Below, one piece after another: positions 11,061 through 21,249 of a stretch of DNA of 64,000 bases. The translations under genes were made by a program, and so were the position numbers. Location: assembly GCA_021397845.1 (NCBI GenBank), contig CM038048.1, positions 30,068,727 through 30,132,726 on the forward strand, read 5' to 3'. The notes beneath the pieces are model-generated. The model worked only from the letters and a program-made list of their open reading frames with translations, was not told the origin of the DNA and ran no database searches. Within the stretch, counting starts at the first letter, position 1, and each line of letters opens with the position of its first letter. Source of the stretch: Areca catechu (taxonomy: Eukaryota > Streptophyta > Magnoliopsida > Arecales > Arecaceae).

Positions 11061-12346
11061 TCTTCAATAAAATTATTATAGAATTTTTCAATTTTGGTCT
11101 AGCATGCTTACCTCCTGTACTTTTTAGATCAGGGATAATCATCGTAGAGTACTCTATGAATATTTTTCTACCATGATGACAAGGCCTCCTAATTGGTCCT
11201 GTCTTCCAAAAATCTTCTTGAGAGATGTACTTAAATTCAATATCAGAAACACTCCCTCTTAGCGTCTGGCTGAAGATGTTAAACTTAGTGCTCCTAGGAG
11301 GAAACCTAGTTTATGCTTTTATTTTTATTTGTTTACTTTCCTTTTTAGAAAAGACTGAGAAATAATCAGAGCGAGTATGGCGAAAATGGGATAATCAATT
11401 TTTGAGTACCCTTCCAGGTGGTATCCTTCTTTATTATATAGTATCCTCTTCCATTGGGGATAATGGAAATTAAGTTGGGGGTGAATATCATCAAATTAAT
11501 CAAATCCTCAAGTAATATTTCAATTAGTTTTTGTATACTAAAGTTTGTCTCGATTTGAAAATAATCAAGCTTCCTAAATGAGGAGTGATTAATGGTTTAG
11601 ATAATTATGGAGATATTGAGGGATAAATTATCAAGGAAACCAATAAATGGTGGAGTTTAGTCTAGAAAATTTTCTTGAGTAATTCCAGACCCTTCTGCCT
11701 ATTGATCTTGTAAAGAATCTACCTTATAATGGCATAGGTGAAAATATCAAAAAGAAAAGTCTTCTTTAAAGTCTAATAAAAAGGATTTTTAGCATTTCTG
11801 ACCAAGTAACCGGGTCCCTTCGCCTAAGTAAGCATTGTTGTTCACATCAAAAGGTAGGGATATAAAGAAAACTTTAGTAGAGGCAGTCTTAATACGAAGC
11901 CTTTTTGACTCGAGTCAGTAAGCCTGAAGGGTGTTATACACCTAATGCCTTAAAGCCAATTGGTATGAGAGTCATTGGCCTAAAGCTTGCTACAAGGGTC
12001 ATTTAGAAAGCAAGTTGTTAAGACATTGCACTGACTCTATATTATATAAATAATTAAAAAAAAGAAACTAAATAAATTGATACTACACCAAAACTAAAGT
12101 AAGCTAGAGGATTTAGATAGTGAGATAGAAAGTCGGGAAAAGGAAAATCCTTGAAAATTTCTATGGACTTCACTCCACCACTAAATGGACGGAATTGGTA
12201 ATCTGATGAAGTACCTCTTTAATGGTCTAACCGGGTATCAACTGATTTTAGAGTTGGTAAGGTAATTTTCACTTCTTGGATAAGTTAGTACACAAGACTA
12301 ATTCATCTGCTTTACTCGAGGACGAGTAAAGATCAAGTTGGGGGTT
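11061..12346 (+). other. E1 3' non-coding region with two polypurine tracts
   Basis: It contains the block CTGAAGATGTTAAACTTAG...GGAGG (11270-11312), shared with E2 (26088-26128). An internal purine tract AAGTTGGGGGTGA lies at 11472-11484 and a terminal PPT CAAGTTGGGGG at 12334-12344. The stretch ATGAAGTACCTCTTTAATGG is common to both E elements. The terminal PPT is followed by the TSD of element A (12342-12346, GGGTT), so A sits where the 3' LTR should begin. Confidence 0.7.
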
Positions 12347-13809
12347 TGATGCGGGACAAAAAGGGGGGGCTAGGAGGATCGTTGGAGAGCTGAGAAGTCT
12401 CCTGTAATTAGGGTCAAAAAGATGGAAAAAAAAATATGGGGGCAAGAAAGATGGATACTCTATGGACTTCGGACTTACCTTCACGGAGAGACGTCGCACT
12501 TTTAGGGCATCCCACTCACCCCACTATATGTAGTTTAAGACGTCCCACCCATCTCACTACATGCGGAGCCTAGGACATCCCACCCAAATCGCTACCTGGG
12601 GCTATGAAGGAGAAGCTCCAAGATCATTGAGGGGGCTTAGCTAGGGAGAAGATAACTTGGGCCTCACACCCCTCGACACCCGCAGGTGAAGGAAACATGG
12701 GCCTCATGCCCAGGCAGAACCAATAAATCTTTTCAAAAATTCATATTCATCATCATTGATTTTATTCAAGATAGGGGGTGCCTTTATATAGGCTTATAAA
12801 ACTTGGGGCCCAAGAAAAAAATACAAGGCATGCAGCTCATAAAAGGTGACATCTCAAATTTACCCTATTTGTAGACAAAAAATATGGTAGAAAACTAAGC
12901 ACAATCCTCCCTATATGGTAGAAAATAAAACTAATCATAATCTAAAACTAATTTAAAAAACTTTCCAACTGGTCCATACATCCAATTAAAATAAATAAAC
13001 TATAATCTAAATTCATGAAGATCCATACCACAAAAACTTGTATCAGGATCATTGAGTGGCTCTGAAATCTGTGCAAAAGACCCTGCTCTGAGAAGCATGC
13101 ACTCTGGAAATCGTGTAGCTCCAAGAATCGTGCAGCTTTCACGTTCGTGCATGGCCTCCTCATCTTCTTCTTGGACCAACAACAAGGAATCAGAGGCAGG
13201 GACTTTGGGTGGCTCCGTCGGTGGCCGGAGACGGTGCTAGGAGGAAGACAGTGGCCGGTGATGGCGTAGATGGCCGAGGCATCACCGGTGATTAATAAGG
13301 TGAAGTCGCAGATGGCCATGATGTCAAGCCAAGTAGTGCCGATGCCGGCAGTGCCGTTGGTGCAGGGACCGATGCTGGTGATGAAGGAGAAGACTCTGAT
13401 GGAGGCGGCAATGAGAGCAGGGTGGCGGTTGAGCGGGGAGGAGGGCGTGGCACGGGGGGCGTCACGGGCATAGGCGGAGCAGCAGGGAGGGAACGACTGA
13501 CTGGGTCTATCCAATCGTCGGGCGTGGTGGTGCGGGGGAGAGGGAGGGCCGTCGAGGGGGTCATCGGTGGTCGGACGTGGCAGATCCAGGTCAAACGGGA
13601 AGAAAAAATCAAAAAAATTGGAGTTCTAGGAGTTAAACGTGAGGTTGAAGATGACAGGGATAAACATGAAATAAGTCAGGAATAAGATGGGGATAAAGTG
13701 AGGATAATGGGAATAGGTGGAATAATTGGGATAAATATTTTTTAAATAAAAATAAAAAAAATCTGAAAAAAGAAAAGGAAAACCCAGATGGGTTTTGATG
13801 TCCCCATCA
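12347..13809 (-). repeat. Element A LTR (3' LTR in element orientation)
   Basis: The plus-strand reading is TGATGCGGGACAAAAAG...GATGTCCCCATCA. It contains a GC-rich island (about 13200-13580) with minus-strand frames of 188 codons (13514-12948) and 106 codons (13612-13292). Short peptide stretches near the end of the first (TNVKAARFLELHDFQ) recall the end of the frame inside element B (TNVKA, then FLEQHRFQ). TATATAGGCTTATAAAA at 12785-12801 is repeated in the other LTR. Confidence 0.85.
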
Positions 13810-13984
13810 TTTCCCTTGGGTGGGGAAAACTCGACTCCGTCGAGTCAGGCTCGCTGCTATTTGTTTTTCTTTTTCTCTTTTTTTTTCAACTCTTTTTTTT
13901 GTTTTTCAACTATTTTTTTTCAACCCTAATCCTCTCCTACTCTGATACCAAAATTGATGCAGGATGAAGTTCTAATACCAAAAT
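13810..13984 (-). other. Element A internal region: PPT, T-rich spacer, duplicated PBS
   Basis: Next to the left LTR is CCTTGGGTGGGGAAAACTCG. On the minus strand the bases touching the LTR read CCAAGGGAAA. T-rich tracts follow, then CTCTGATACCA (13940-13950), which is the tRNA-Met PBS on the minus strand. The 30-bp unit holding the PBS and the first LTR bases is tandemly duplicated in diverged form (13941-13970 and 13971 onward), giving a second, mutated PBS at 13970-13980. This looks like slippage or a failed priming event. Confidence 0.75.
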
Positions 13985-15448
13985 TGAAGCGAGACAAAAA
14001 GAGGGGGCTAGGAGGATTGTTGGAGAGCTGAGAAGTCTCCAATGATTAGGGTCAAAAAGGTGGAAAAAAAATATGGGGGCAAGAAAGATAGATACTCTAT
14101 GGACTTGGGACTTACCTTCATGGAGAGACGTCGCACCTCTAGGGCATCCCACCTACCCCACTACATGTAGTCTAGGGCATCCCACCCATCTCACTACATG
14201 CGGAGCCTAGGGCATCCCACCTAAATCGCTACCTGGGGCCGTGAAGGAGAAGCTCCAAGATCATAGAGGGGACTCAGCTAGGGAGAAGATAACTGGGGCC
14301 TCACACCCCTCGACCCCCACAGGTGAAGGAAAGACGGGCCTCATGCCCAGGCAGAACCAAGAACTCTTTTCAAAAACTCACATTCATCATCATTGATTTT
14401 ATTTAAGAGAGGGGGTGCCTTTATATAGGCTTACAAAACTTGGGACCCAAGAAAAAAAATACAAGGCATGCAGCTCATAAAAGGTGACATCCCAAATCTA
14501 CCATGTTTGTAGCCTGAAAACATGGTAGAAAACTAAGCACAGTCCTCCATATATGGTGGAAAATAAAACTAATCCTAATCTAAAACTAATTTAAAAAACT
14601 TCCCATCTAGTCCATACATTCAATTAAAATAAATAAAATATAATTTAAATTCATCAAGATCTGTGCCAAAAAAATTCATATCAGGATCCATGCTAAGTGG
14701 CTTTGAAATCTGTGCAAAAGACCCTGCTCTGAGAAGCATGCACTCTGGAAATCGTGCAGCTCCAAGAACCATGTAGCTTTCATGTTCGTGCATGACCTCT
14801 TCGTCTTCTTCATGGACCAACAACAGGGAATCAAAGGCAGGGACTTTGGGCGGCTTTGTCGGTGGTCGGCGATAGCTTTGGGAGGAAGACGACAGTCGAT
14901 GATGGTGCAGATGGCCGACGCATCGCCGGTGATTGAAAAGGTGAAGTCGTAGATGGCCATGATGTCAAGCCAAGTAGTGCTGATGCCGGTGGCACCGCTG
15001 GTGCAGGGACCGATGCCGGTGATGAAGGAGAAGACTTCGATGGAGGCGACAAGGGGAGCGGGGCAGTGGCCGAGCAGGGAGGAGGGCGCGGCATGGGGAG
15101 GCATCATTGGCATGGGCGGAGTAGGGAGGGAACGGCCGACGGGGTCCATCCAATCGTCAAGCATGGTGGCGCAAGGGAGAGGGAGGGCCATCGGGGGGGT
15201 TGCCGGTGGTCGGACGTGGCAGATCTAGGTCAAACGGGAAGAAAAAATAAAAAAAAATGGAGTTCTAGGAGTTAAACATGAGGTTAAAGATGACCGGGAT
15301 AAACATGGAATAAGTTAGGAATAAGATGGGGATAAAGTGAGGATAACGAGAATAAATGGAATAGCTGGGATAAATAATTTTAAACTAAAAATAAAAAAAA
15401 TCTGAAAAAAGAAAAGGAAAACTCGGATGGATTTTGATGTCCCCATTA
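13985..15448 (-). repeat. Element A LTR (5' LTR in element orientation)
   Basis: The plus-strand reading is TGAAGCGAGACAAAAAG...GATGTCCCCATTA. It is the same length as the other LTR and similar throughout, with scattered substitutions. It carries the matching GC-rich island with a 171-codon minus-strand frame (15191-14676). The LTR ends differ slightly (TGAAGC for TGATGC, ATTA for ATCA), consistent with later mutation. Confidence 0.85.
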
Positions 15449-15454
15449 GGGTTG

Positions 15455-16712
15455 TGATAATTATAAATAAGAGTACTAATGATTAAATTATCTTTATTTA
15501 GAATTAATACTTTTATATATCATTGATAGGAAAGAAGATCAATAATGTGTAGAGTTCGATTTATGGAGCCCAATGGCACAAACTGGACTAAAATCAGAGT
15601 TCATATGGGCCTAAAGTCAATTTTAAAAGGAATTTAGCATGGATTTCAAAGCAGCACGACATTTGGAACATCATTTAACTAGCTTATAGCCAGTCCACCA
15701 TGGAACGGCTGAATGGTCCACCGCACGCTCCTTGGTCCATGGCTGCCATGGCTAATGGTCCACGGAGCAGGATCGTGGACCACGAAGCTCCATTTGAGCC
15801 CAAATTTGCCGGAGAGCCACCCCCACCACCGCCTAACCCGCTGGAACCTTCATCGCTAGCTGGAGAGACCCCTTTTGGCCAGAAAATGGTTGGAAACTGA
15901 CCAGCTTAACAGTTTCATCTTCTTTGTCTCATCTTCACCGTTCAAAGCTGCCCATCACCACCGGGAAGCCTTCTTCTACCATTGTAGCCACCACCCGAGC
16001 CACCCCCTCCACCTGGAGAAGTTGTCAGAGCTACCAAAAGACCCCTTCCACCATGGAGTTGTCGGTCCTCTTCATCTTCACTGTTCAAATTCAATATCGA
16101 TGGATCTTCTGCCAGAACTGCCCGAAGCTGCCCGTTGCTGCTAGCCACATCCCACCGCCACCTCTTAGTCATCGTCAGCAGTAGCCCATTGTGACTCCTC
16201 ATTGGTTCAGCACCATCAACTCTTCACTATTCTTCACCCGTGATGCCGAGCCAAGACCCATGGTTCACCGACCTTCCTTCTATTCTGCTCCAAACTGAGC
16301 ATCCTCAACCAGTCTAAGTTCGGGTGAATTTGTTAATGGGCCTTCTTCTGTTTACCTGGGATTCCATAACAGAGGTGCTGTCAGTTCCTTCTCACTACTG
16401 CTATTATCAAGAAGATAATGATCTGAATTTGAGTTTTAAAGTTTCACCAAATCACGGAGATGGTTGGATGGGTGAGATGTTGCAACAGATAGTTTTGATA
16501 GAGCAAAGATTGTTTGAGCAGATTGTGATAGAAAACCACTACTATTTCCATGCGAGCAAGATGCTTTCCTTCCCACCTATTTAAAGAGCACCATCTATTC
16601 ACTACGAGATGTCCTTTTTTGATCCCTTCCAGTGACTCTCTGTCTTACTTCCATTCCACACTCTCTACTCTCCGCATTCCATCCCACTCTGCATTCCATC
16701 CCACTTCCATCC
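15455..16712 (+). repeat. E1 3' LTR, truncated
   Basis: It starts TGATAATTATAAATAAGAG, one base after the right TSD of element A. It aligns with 6708 to about 7976 of the 5' LTR, including the TATTTAAAG box and the CATTCCATCCCACTTCCATCC run, where it stops. The last 0.74 kb of the LTR is absent. The next base starts the LTR of another element. Confidence 0.85.
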
Positions 16713-18196
16713 TGATGCAGGATGATCTTAGGACTATCATGATTGCAGGAAAATAGCATCTAATTTTTTAATAATTTTTTTGAATTTTAATTTGCAGGCT
16801 AATGACCCAAAATCAAGTAAAGATGAGCAGGAAAACTAATAATGAAAAGAAACAACATACCCACAAAGAATTAATGCAAAATAATAAAAGAAAGGATCTC
16901 AGAGATTGAGTAATCCCCGGTTAGGATAGTGTACCTTTAACAAATCAGAAGTTAGGAGGGGGAAGGATTTTACCAAGCATCGATTCGAAAATCTACTTGA
17001 AGCCGGGGTCACATAGCACTCGGGATTGTCGCCTGGATGACAAGCCTTCAGTTCCTTGGTTTAGGTAGCTATCTGGGATTGGTCTTGGAGGCAAAGAGGG
17101 CCTCCTCCTTGGAGGTGAATACCTCGGGTATCCTGCAAGTGTCAAAAGTTAGCAAGAGAATAAATAAGAAATCAAAACGAAGAACTAGGGTTTAGGAAAA
17201 GAGAAATCAGGGTTTCTATTGCTGGCGGCTGGAGGTGGAAGAAGACTCAGGCTAAAGATTGGCTAGGGCTTTCTTCCTTGGGATGGATTAGGGTTTGAAT
17301 GCTGATGCTTTGGTCGGTCAAGGCTTGGAAGAACTAGGGCACACTTAGTAGCACTCACACACCTCAATCACAAGAACACAATTGAACTAAATTTCAGCAG
17401 GGTTTCATTCATGAAAAGAGATTGATTACAAGAAGGGGAGGGGGTGGGTATTTATAGATTCAACCAACCCTTTCCCTATCAAATTAAGAGTACACAATAT
17501 GAATAGGATTAGGAGAATAAAGTTGAGTAGAATAAGGAGTACATAATTTGAATAGAATTGGTAGACTGAAATCCTTGTAGAACTTGGATATCAACTCCTT
17601 CTTGGACTTGGAAGCTTTGACTTTTCTCCATGGACTTGGATTGGTATGAATTTCTTGCTGGGCTTGGACTGGGTCAAAGCCTTGGGCATCTTGGACGAGG
17701 TCAAAATATGGGGCGTCAACTTTATGATGGGCTGGGTGGTGTTAACTGCTATGGACCTTGGATTGGGGCACCAAGGATAGGGATCTGGGGTGGCACTTCT
17801 TCATGAAATCTTCTGGGCTTGAGGTACCTAAGGCCTGGTATGCTAGGGCACTATCTCCTGGAGGGATTGGGCAGCATGAAGAAATGCAGATGCTAGGTTG
17901 GTGACTTAAGTGTGGGTCCAAAGGTCCTCCTCTTGAATAAAAATTACATGGACTCAAAAAGGCCTAAATGACAAGACTCAAAATAGGCCTAAATAAATAA
18001 TGGATTCACTGAATAGATAAACATGACTCGATGGACTAGACAAGGAACTTCCACCGACTTAGTGAATCCAACTAGCTCCTTTACTACAAGACTCAAAATT
18101 TGGACTTCATTACAGGACATAATAAAAATTGACCAACACATGACTTAAAGGATAAATTGAAGCTTGAAGTCTATGTCTTATCTGATGTCCCCATCA
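16713..18196 (-). repeat. 3' LTR of the truncated gypsy element
   Basis: The plus-strand reading starts TGATGCAGGATGATC and ends GATGTCCCCATCA, 1484 bp. The termini are the same as those of elements A and B (TGATGC...CCCCATCA). The middle is different: it has a TTTATAGATTC stretch near 17450 and no GC-rich island. A five-base flank (CATCC, 16708-16712) is present on the left, but the partner flank has been lost. Confidence 0.75.
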
Positions 18197-18640
18197 ATTC
18201 TCATGGGATGGGAGGAACTCAACCCTATCGAGTAAGAAGGTCGATCTGGCTCAGGTACTGCTCGACGGGTCTAGGTTGAGGCATTGCGGATCCTCTCAAG
18301 TGATCCACAAATCCTCAGATCTCAGTTGACCTTTCCAACGAACCAAGTGACTAGTAGCCTTTGATCCAAGTACGAGTGGCTTGGTCATCCAGGATATGCC
18401 CAATCTTTTCTCTTACAGGCTAAACTGATATGGACACTTAGGGTTGGGTTCGCTCTCAAAGAAAGGGTTAGGCTCAAACCATTGGGTATCATTGCTGGCT
18501 CCTTATACTCAACTAAGTATGAGATATTGAAGGTTGAGCTTAATGCCTAATTAGGTAACTCAGGCACTAGTCCGACTCTCTTTATCACTTTGATGGATCC
18601 AGCTTATAGGTATGTAGCCTAATTGTTACAAAATTTTCCT
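18197..18640 (-). pseudogene. gypsy pol C-terminus with chromodomain-like remnant
   Basis: On the minus strand a frame reads HLVRWKGQLRSEDLWIT (about 18345-18295). This matches the C-terminal 'YLVRWKG...D.W' motif of integrases with a chromodomain or related tail. Stops and shifts interrupt it. Right after it come ACTCGATAGGG and CCTCCCATCCCATGAGAAT, the PPT region touching the LTR at 18196. The equivalent PPT-flanking DNA in element A (CTCGACTCCGTCGAGTCAGG) is clearly related. The role would be integration-site targeting, but the copy is dead. Confidence 0.5.
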
Positions 18641-19300
18641 AGCAAACTCTTAATCTCTTTTCGAGAATTAACCATTTTTTTATAAAAATATTGCTTACAT
18701 TAATCTTATGATTAATTTCTCATGCAGATCTCTAATCATACAGAGCAAATGACACACAACAACTCCTATTAACATTGAGACAAAATACCTAATGCAGGCA
18801 AATAACTCATACCAACACTTATTGATATGCAAACTCGACTAACTCTAAACTACAGCTGTGCGTTTGACCCTTGGTCAGGTGGGTGACATGTAGATGAGAA
18901 CTTGACATGCACTCCTAACAGATGCCATAGGGTCCTCCAAAAGTGAGATGCAAACATGACACGCGTAATGAATGAATGCAGTCTGCAAACTTCTATAAAA
19001 TGCAATCTAGTGGTTAAAGAAACATGAAAAGCTTAAAAAAAGAGTAGAAAATAAGAGATAGGTTCAGGGTTAGCTTGGTAGGGTAGAAAGTAAGAAAAGG
19101 GTTTGGGGTTGATTGGATATAATAGGATACAAGGAGTGTCAAGGATTAGTCCTAGACTAATGAGGTTGACCTTATAGGGTTGAGGTTTACCTATAGGGTC
19201 TATAGTATGGAAGAATAGGTCATTAATTTCAGGGAAGAGATCTTCAATGGAAACTACAGGAGGGGATTCATCCTGAGGGTACTGATAAGCCAAATCCTCA
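18641..19300 (-). other. Unrecognised decayed interior of the gypsy element
   Basis: AT-rich with mixed short frames. The 86-codon minus-strand frame at 19293-19033 is Pro/Leu/Phe-rich with no motif I recognise. It is presumably gag or spacer sequence left after the pol deletion. Confidence 0.35.
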
Positions 19301-19657
19301 ATTAAGTCTTCTGGTTCATGAAATTTAGGACTAGGCTCTATAATTGGACTTTCTTCTAAAGTCTCCTCAAGTATAATTCTAATAGTAGTATCTGGACGGT
19401 CAACTGGGCAAACTGGTTTTGGGATTGGGTATTAGATTGGTTAATCTGGGTGGTTAATTGGATAGTGGATTGGGCATTCAGTTGGTTCATCTGGTTAAAT
19501 AGTTCAGTCATGGCTTTCATAAAGATCTGGCATTCAGTTGGTTCATCTGGTTAAATAGTTCAGTCATGGCTTTCATAAAGATCTCAAAGTTGGAGTCCAT
19601 GGCTGAGCTAGGTTGGGGTCTAGACTGTTGATATTTGGTTCCTAACCTAGTGGTCAT
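19301..19657 (-). pseudogene. gypsy gag 5' end, frame broken by a tandem duplication
   Basis: The start is chosen at the ATG read at 19657: MTTRLGTKYQQ, then MDSNFEIFMKAMTELFNQMN, a Gln/Asn-rich coiled-coil-like opening of the kind seen in plant Ty3 gag. A 56-bp perfect tandem duplication (19473-19584) is not a multiple of three. It shifts the frame and brings in a stop directly after the first copy. Downstream, QLTTQINQSN-like sequence continues in another frame to about 19380. Confidence 0.6.
19473..19584. repeat. 56-bp perfect tandem duplication
   Basis: Two identical 56-bp copies (19473-19528 and 19529-19584), starting GGCATTCAGTTGG and ending AAAGATCT. The perfect identity inside an otherwise decayed element suggests a recent replication-slippage event, or an assembly error. 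Confidence 0.9.
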
Positions 19658-19739
19658 GCAATCAATCAAACAAGTTAGTGTGATGTAGTCAAGCACACAA
19701 AGTGGAAATGGACTATAGTTTGCTAGACCTAGAGCCAGA

Positions 19740-21244
19740 ATTGAATGGGTCTACTCAATAATGTATGGACACTTGTTGACCCACCTGATGGTTTAAACTC
19801 ATAGGATATAAATGAATTTTCAAAAGAAAAATGGGTGTGACAGGATGGTGGAGACCTACAAAGCCATCTGGTTACTAAGAGATATCATCAGCATTATGGT
19901 ATTGACTATGATGAGATATTTTCTTCTATGACAATGCTCAAGTCCATTTGGAAAATGCTTGCGATAGTGGCACATCTTGATTTTGAGATCTGACAAATGG
20001 ATGTCAAAACAACTTTCTTAAATGGAGAGTTAGAAGAAGAGATGTATATGATACAACCTAAAGGGTTTACATCCATAAATGAATCAAAGGTATGCAAGCT
20101 TTAGAGATCTATTTAAGGATTGAAGTAGGCATCTCAGAGTTGGAACATGCATTTTAATAAGGTGATCAAAATGTATGTTTTCATTAAGAACAAAGAAGAG
20201 CCCTATATATAGAAATGGGCTAATGGTTCAGTAGCTGTATTTCTTATTTTATATGTGGATGACATTTTCTTTATTGGGAATGACATTCCTATAATACAGG
20301 AAATAAAGGATTGGCTATCATCCCAATTCTCCATGAAGGACTTGGGAGAAGCAATCTATGTCCTTCGGATGAAGATCTATAGGGATAAATCTAGTAGGTT
20401 GGTAAGGTTATCCTAGTCCATGTACATTGACACCGTGCTGAAGCGATTCAGCATGATGAATTCCAAGAGAGGCTATCTTTCGATAGGCCATGAAATTACT
20501 CTCTTTAAAAAGGATTGTCTAACGATTCCTCAAGAGAGAGAGCATATAAATAGGATTCCATATTCCTCGATAGTCGGATCCATTATATATGCCAAGATAT
20601 GTACACGACCAAAAATGACATACTCATTAGGAGTAGTGAGTAGATACCAATATAATCCAGGTGAGAACCATTGGAAGGTTGTAAAAACTATCCTTAAGTA
20701 TTTGAAAAATACTAAGGACTATGGTTGATTTATGGAGATTCTGACTTGGAACTAGTCGATTATATTGACTCCAGTTTTCAATCAAACTGGGATGATAACA
20801 AAAGTCTATCGAGTTATGCTTTTCTCATAATAGAGGAGTTGCTTGCTAGAAACATTTCAAGCAATACACTATGGCTGATTTAGTATGCAAGATTAAGTAC
20901 ATTACAGCATCTAATACTGCAAAGTATGATGTTTAGTTATGAAGTTCTTCACCAAGCTTGGAGTAGCACCCTCCATTCATGGTCTAGTTGTTTTGTATTA
21001 TGATTGCACTGGAGTCATTGCTCAAGCAAAAAAATTGAAGGCATATTAACATACCAAGCATGTTCCATATCACTACTGCCTTATCTGAGAGATTGTGAAA
21101 CAAGGTGACATCGACCTGCAAAATATCAACAAAAAAGAGAACCTGGTTGACCTATTTACTAAAGCCCTTGAAATCAAAGAGTTTGATGATCACAAGTGGA
21201 AGATGGGTATATGATACTATTCCAATTGGCTCTAGTCCAAGTAG
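19740..21244 (+). pseudogene. element D reverse transcriptase and RNase H remnant
   Basis: The copia RT starts near VWTLVDPPDGLN (about 19770) and continues through the IFKRKMG segment. It keeps the catalytic YVDD at 20252-20263 (LYVDDIFFIGND). The open frame 20420-20728 covers the connection region (YIDTVLKRFSMMNSKRGY, YSSIVGSIIYAKICTRPKM, VSRYQYNPGENHWK). RNase H remnants follow to about 21200. Stops occur throughout. The sequence ends in CCAAGTAGGAGT, D's PPT, at about 21236-21248. It continues the pol broken off at 5993, and similarity to C (40380-41890) is high. Confidence 0.85.
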
Positions 21245-21249
21245 GAGTT

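Larger units (their letters stand above)
12347..15448 (-). mobile_element. Element A: non-autonomous LTR element with a 175-bp interior
   Basis: Two LTRs of 1463 and 1464 bp (12347-13809 and 13985-15448) flank only 175 bp, which hold a PPT, T-rich sequence and a PBS. The 5-bp TSD GGGTT is present at 12342-12346 and 15449-15453, so this is a genuine single insertion. On the minus strand the LTR begins TGATGGGGACATCA and the PBS reads TTTTGGTATCAGAG. There is no room for gag or pol, so it must have used proteins from another element. Its PPT-flanking sequence resembles the truncated gypsy element at 16713 and element B at 45045. Confidence 0.9.
6708..16712 (+). mobile_element. E1: Athila/Tat-like Ty3 element, non-autonomous, 3' LTR truncated
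   Basis: Structure: 5' LTR 6708-8722, PBS at 8724, internal region to 12341 and 3' LTR 15455-16712. The 3' LTR is cut at 16712 by the next element. Element A is inserted exactly at the PPT/3' LTR junction with TSD GGGTT. The internal region (about 3.6 kb) keeps gag-like segments and a pol remnant lacking nearly all of RT. The same architecture occurs in E2 at 21250-32333. The PBS-side sequence TTTTTGGCACTGTTGCCGGG resembles the TTTTGGCGCCGTTGCCGGGG typical of Athila/Tat-class plant Ty3 elements. Confidence 0.8.
16713..19700 (-). mobile_element. Truncated Ty3/gypsy element, minus strand, probably a chromovirus
   Basis: Order on the minus strand: gag start at 19657, a long deleted and decayed stretch, a C-terminal pol remnant with a chromodomain-like motif (about 18420-18290), PPT, then 3' LTR (18196 to 16713). 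The 5' LTR and PBS are missing, and so is most of pol. Beyond about 19700 the sequence is element D RT. A deletion therefore joined this element's leader to D and also removed the end of the E1 3' LTR. The right boundary is uncertain by a few tens of bases. Confidence 0.65.
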
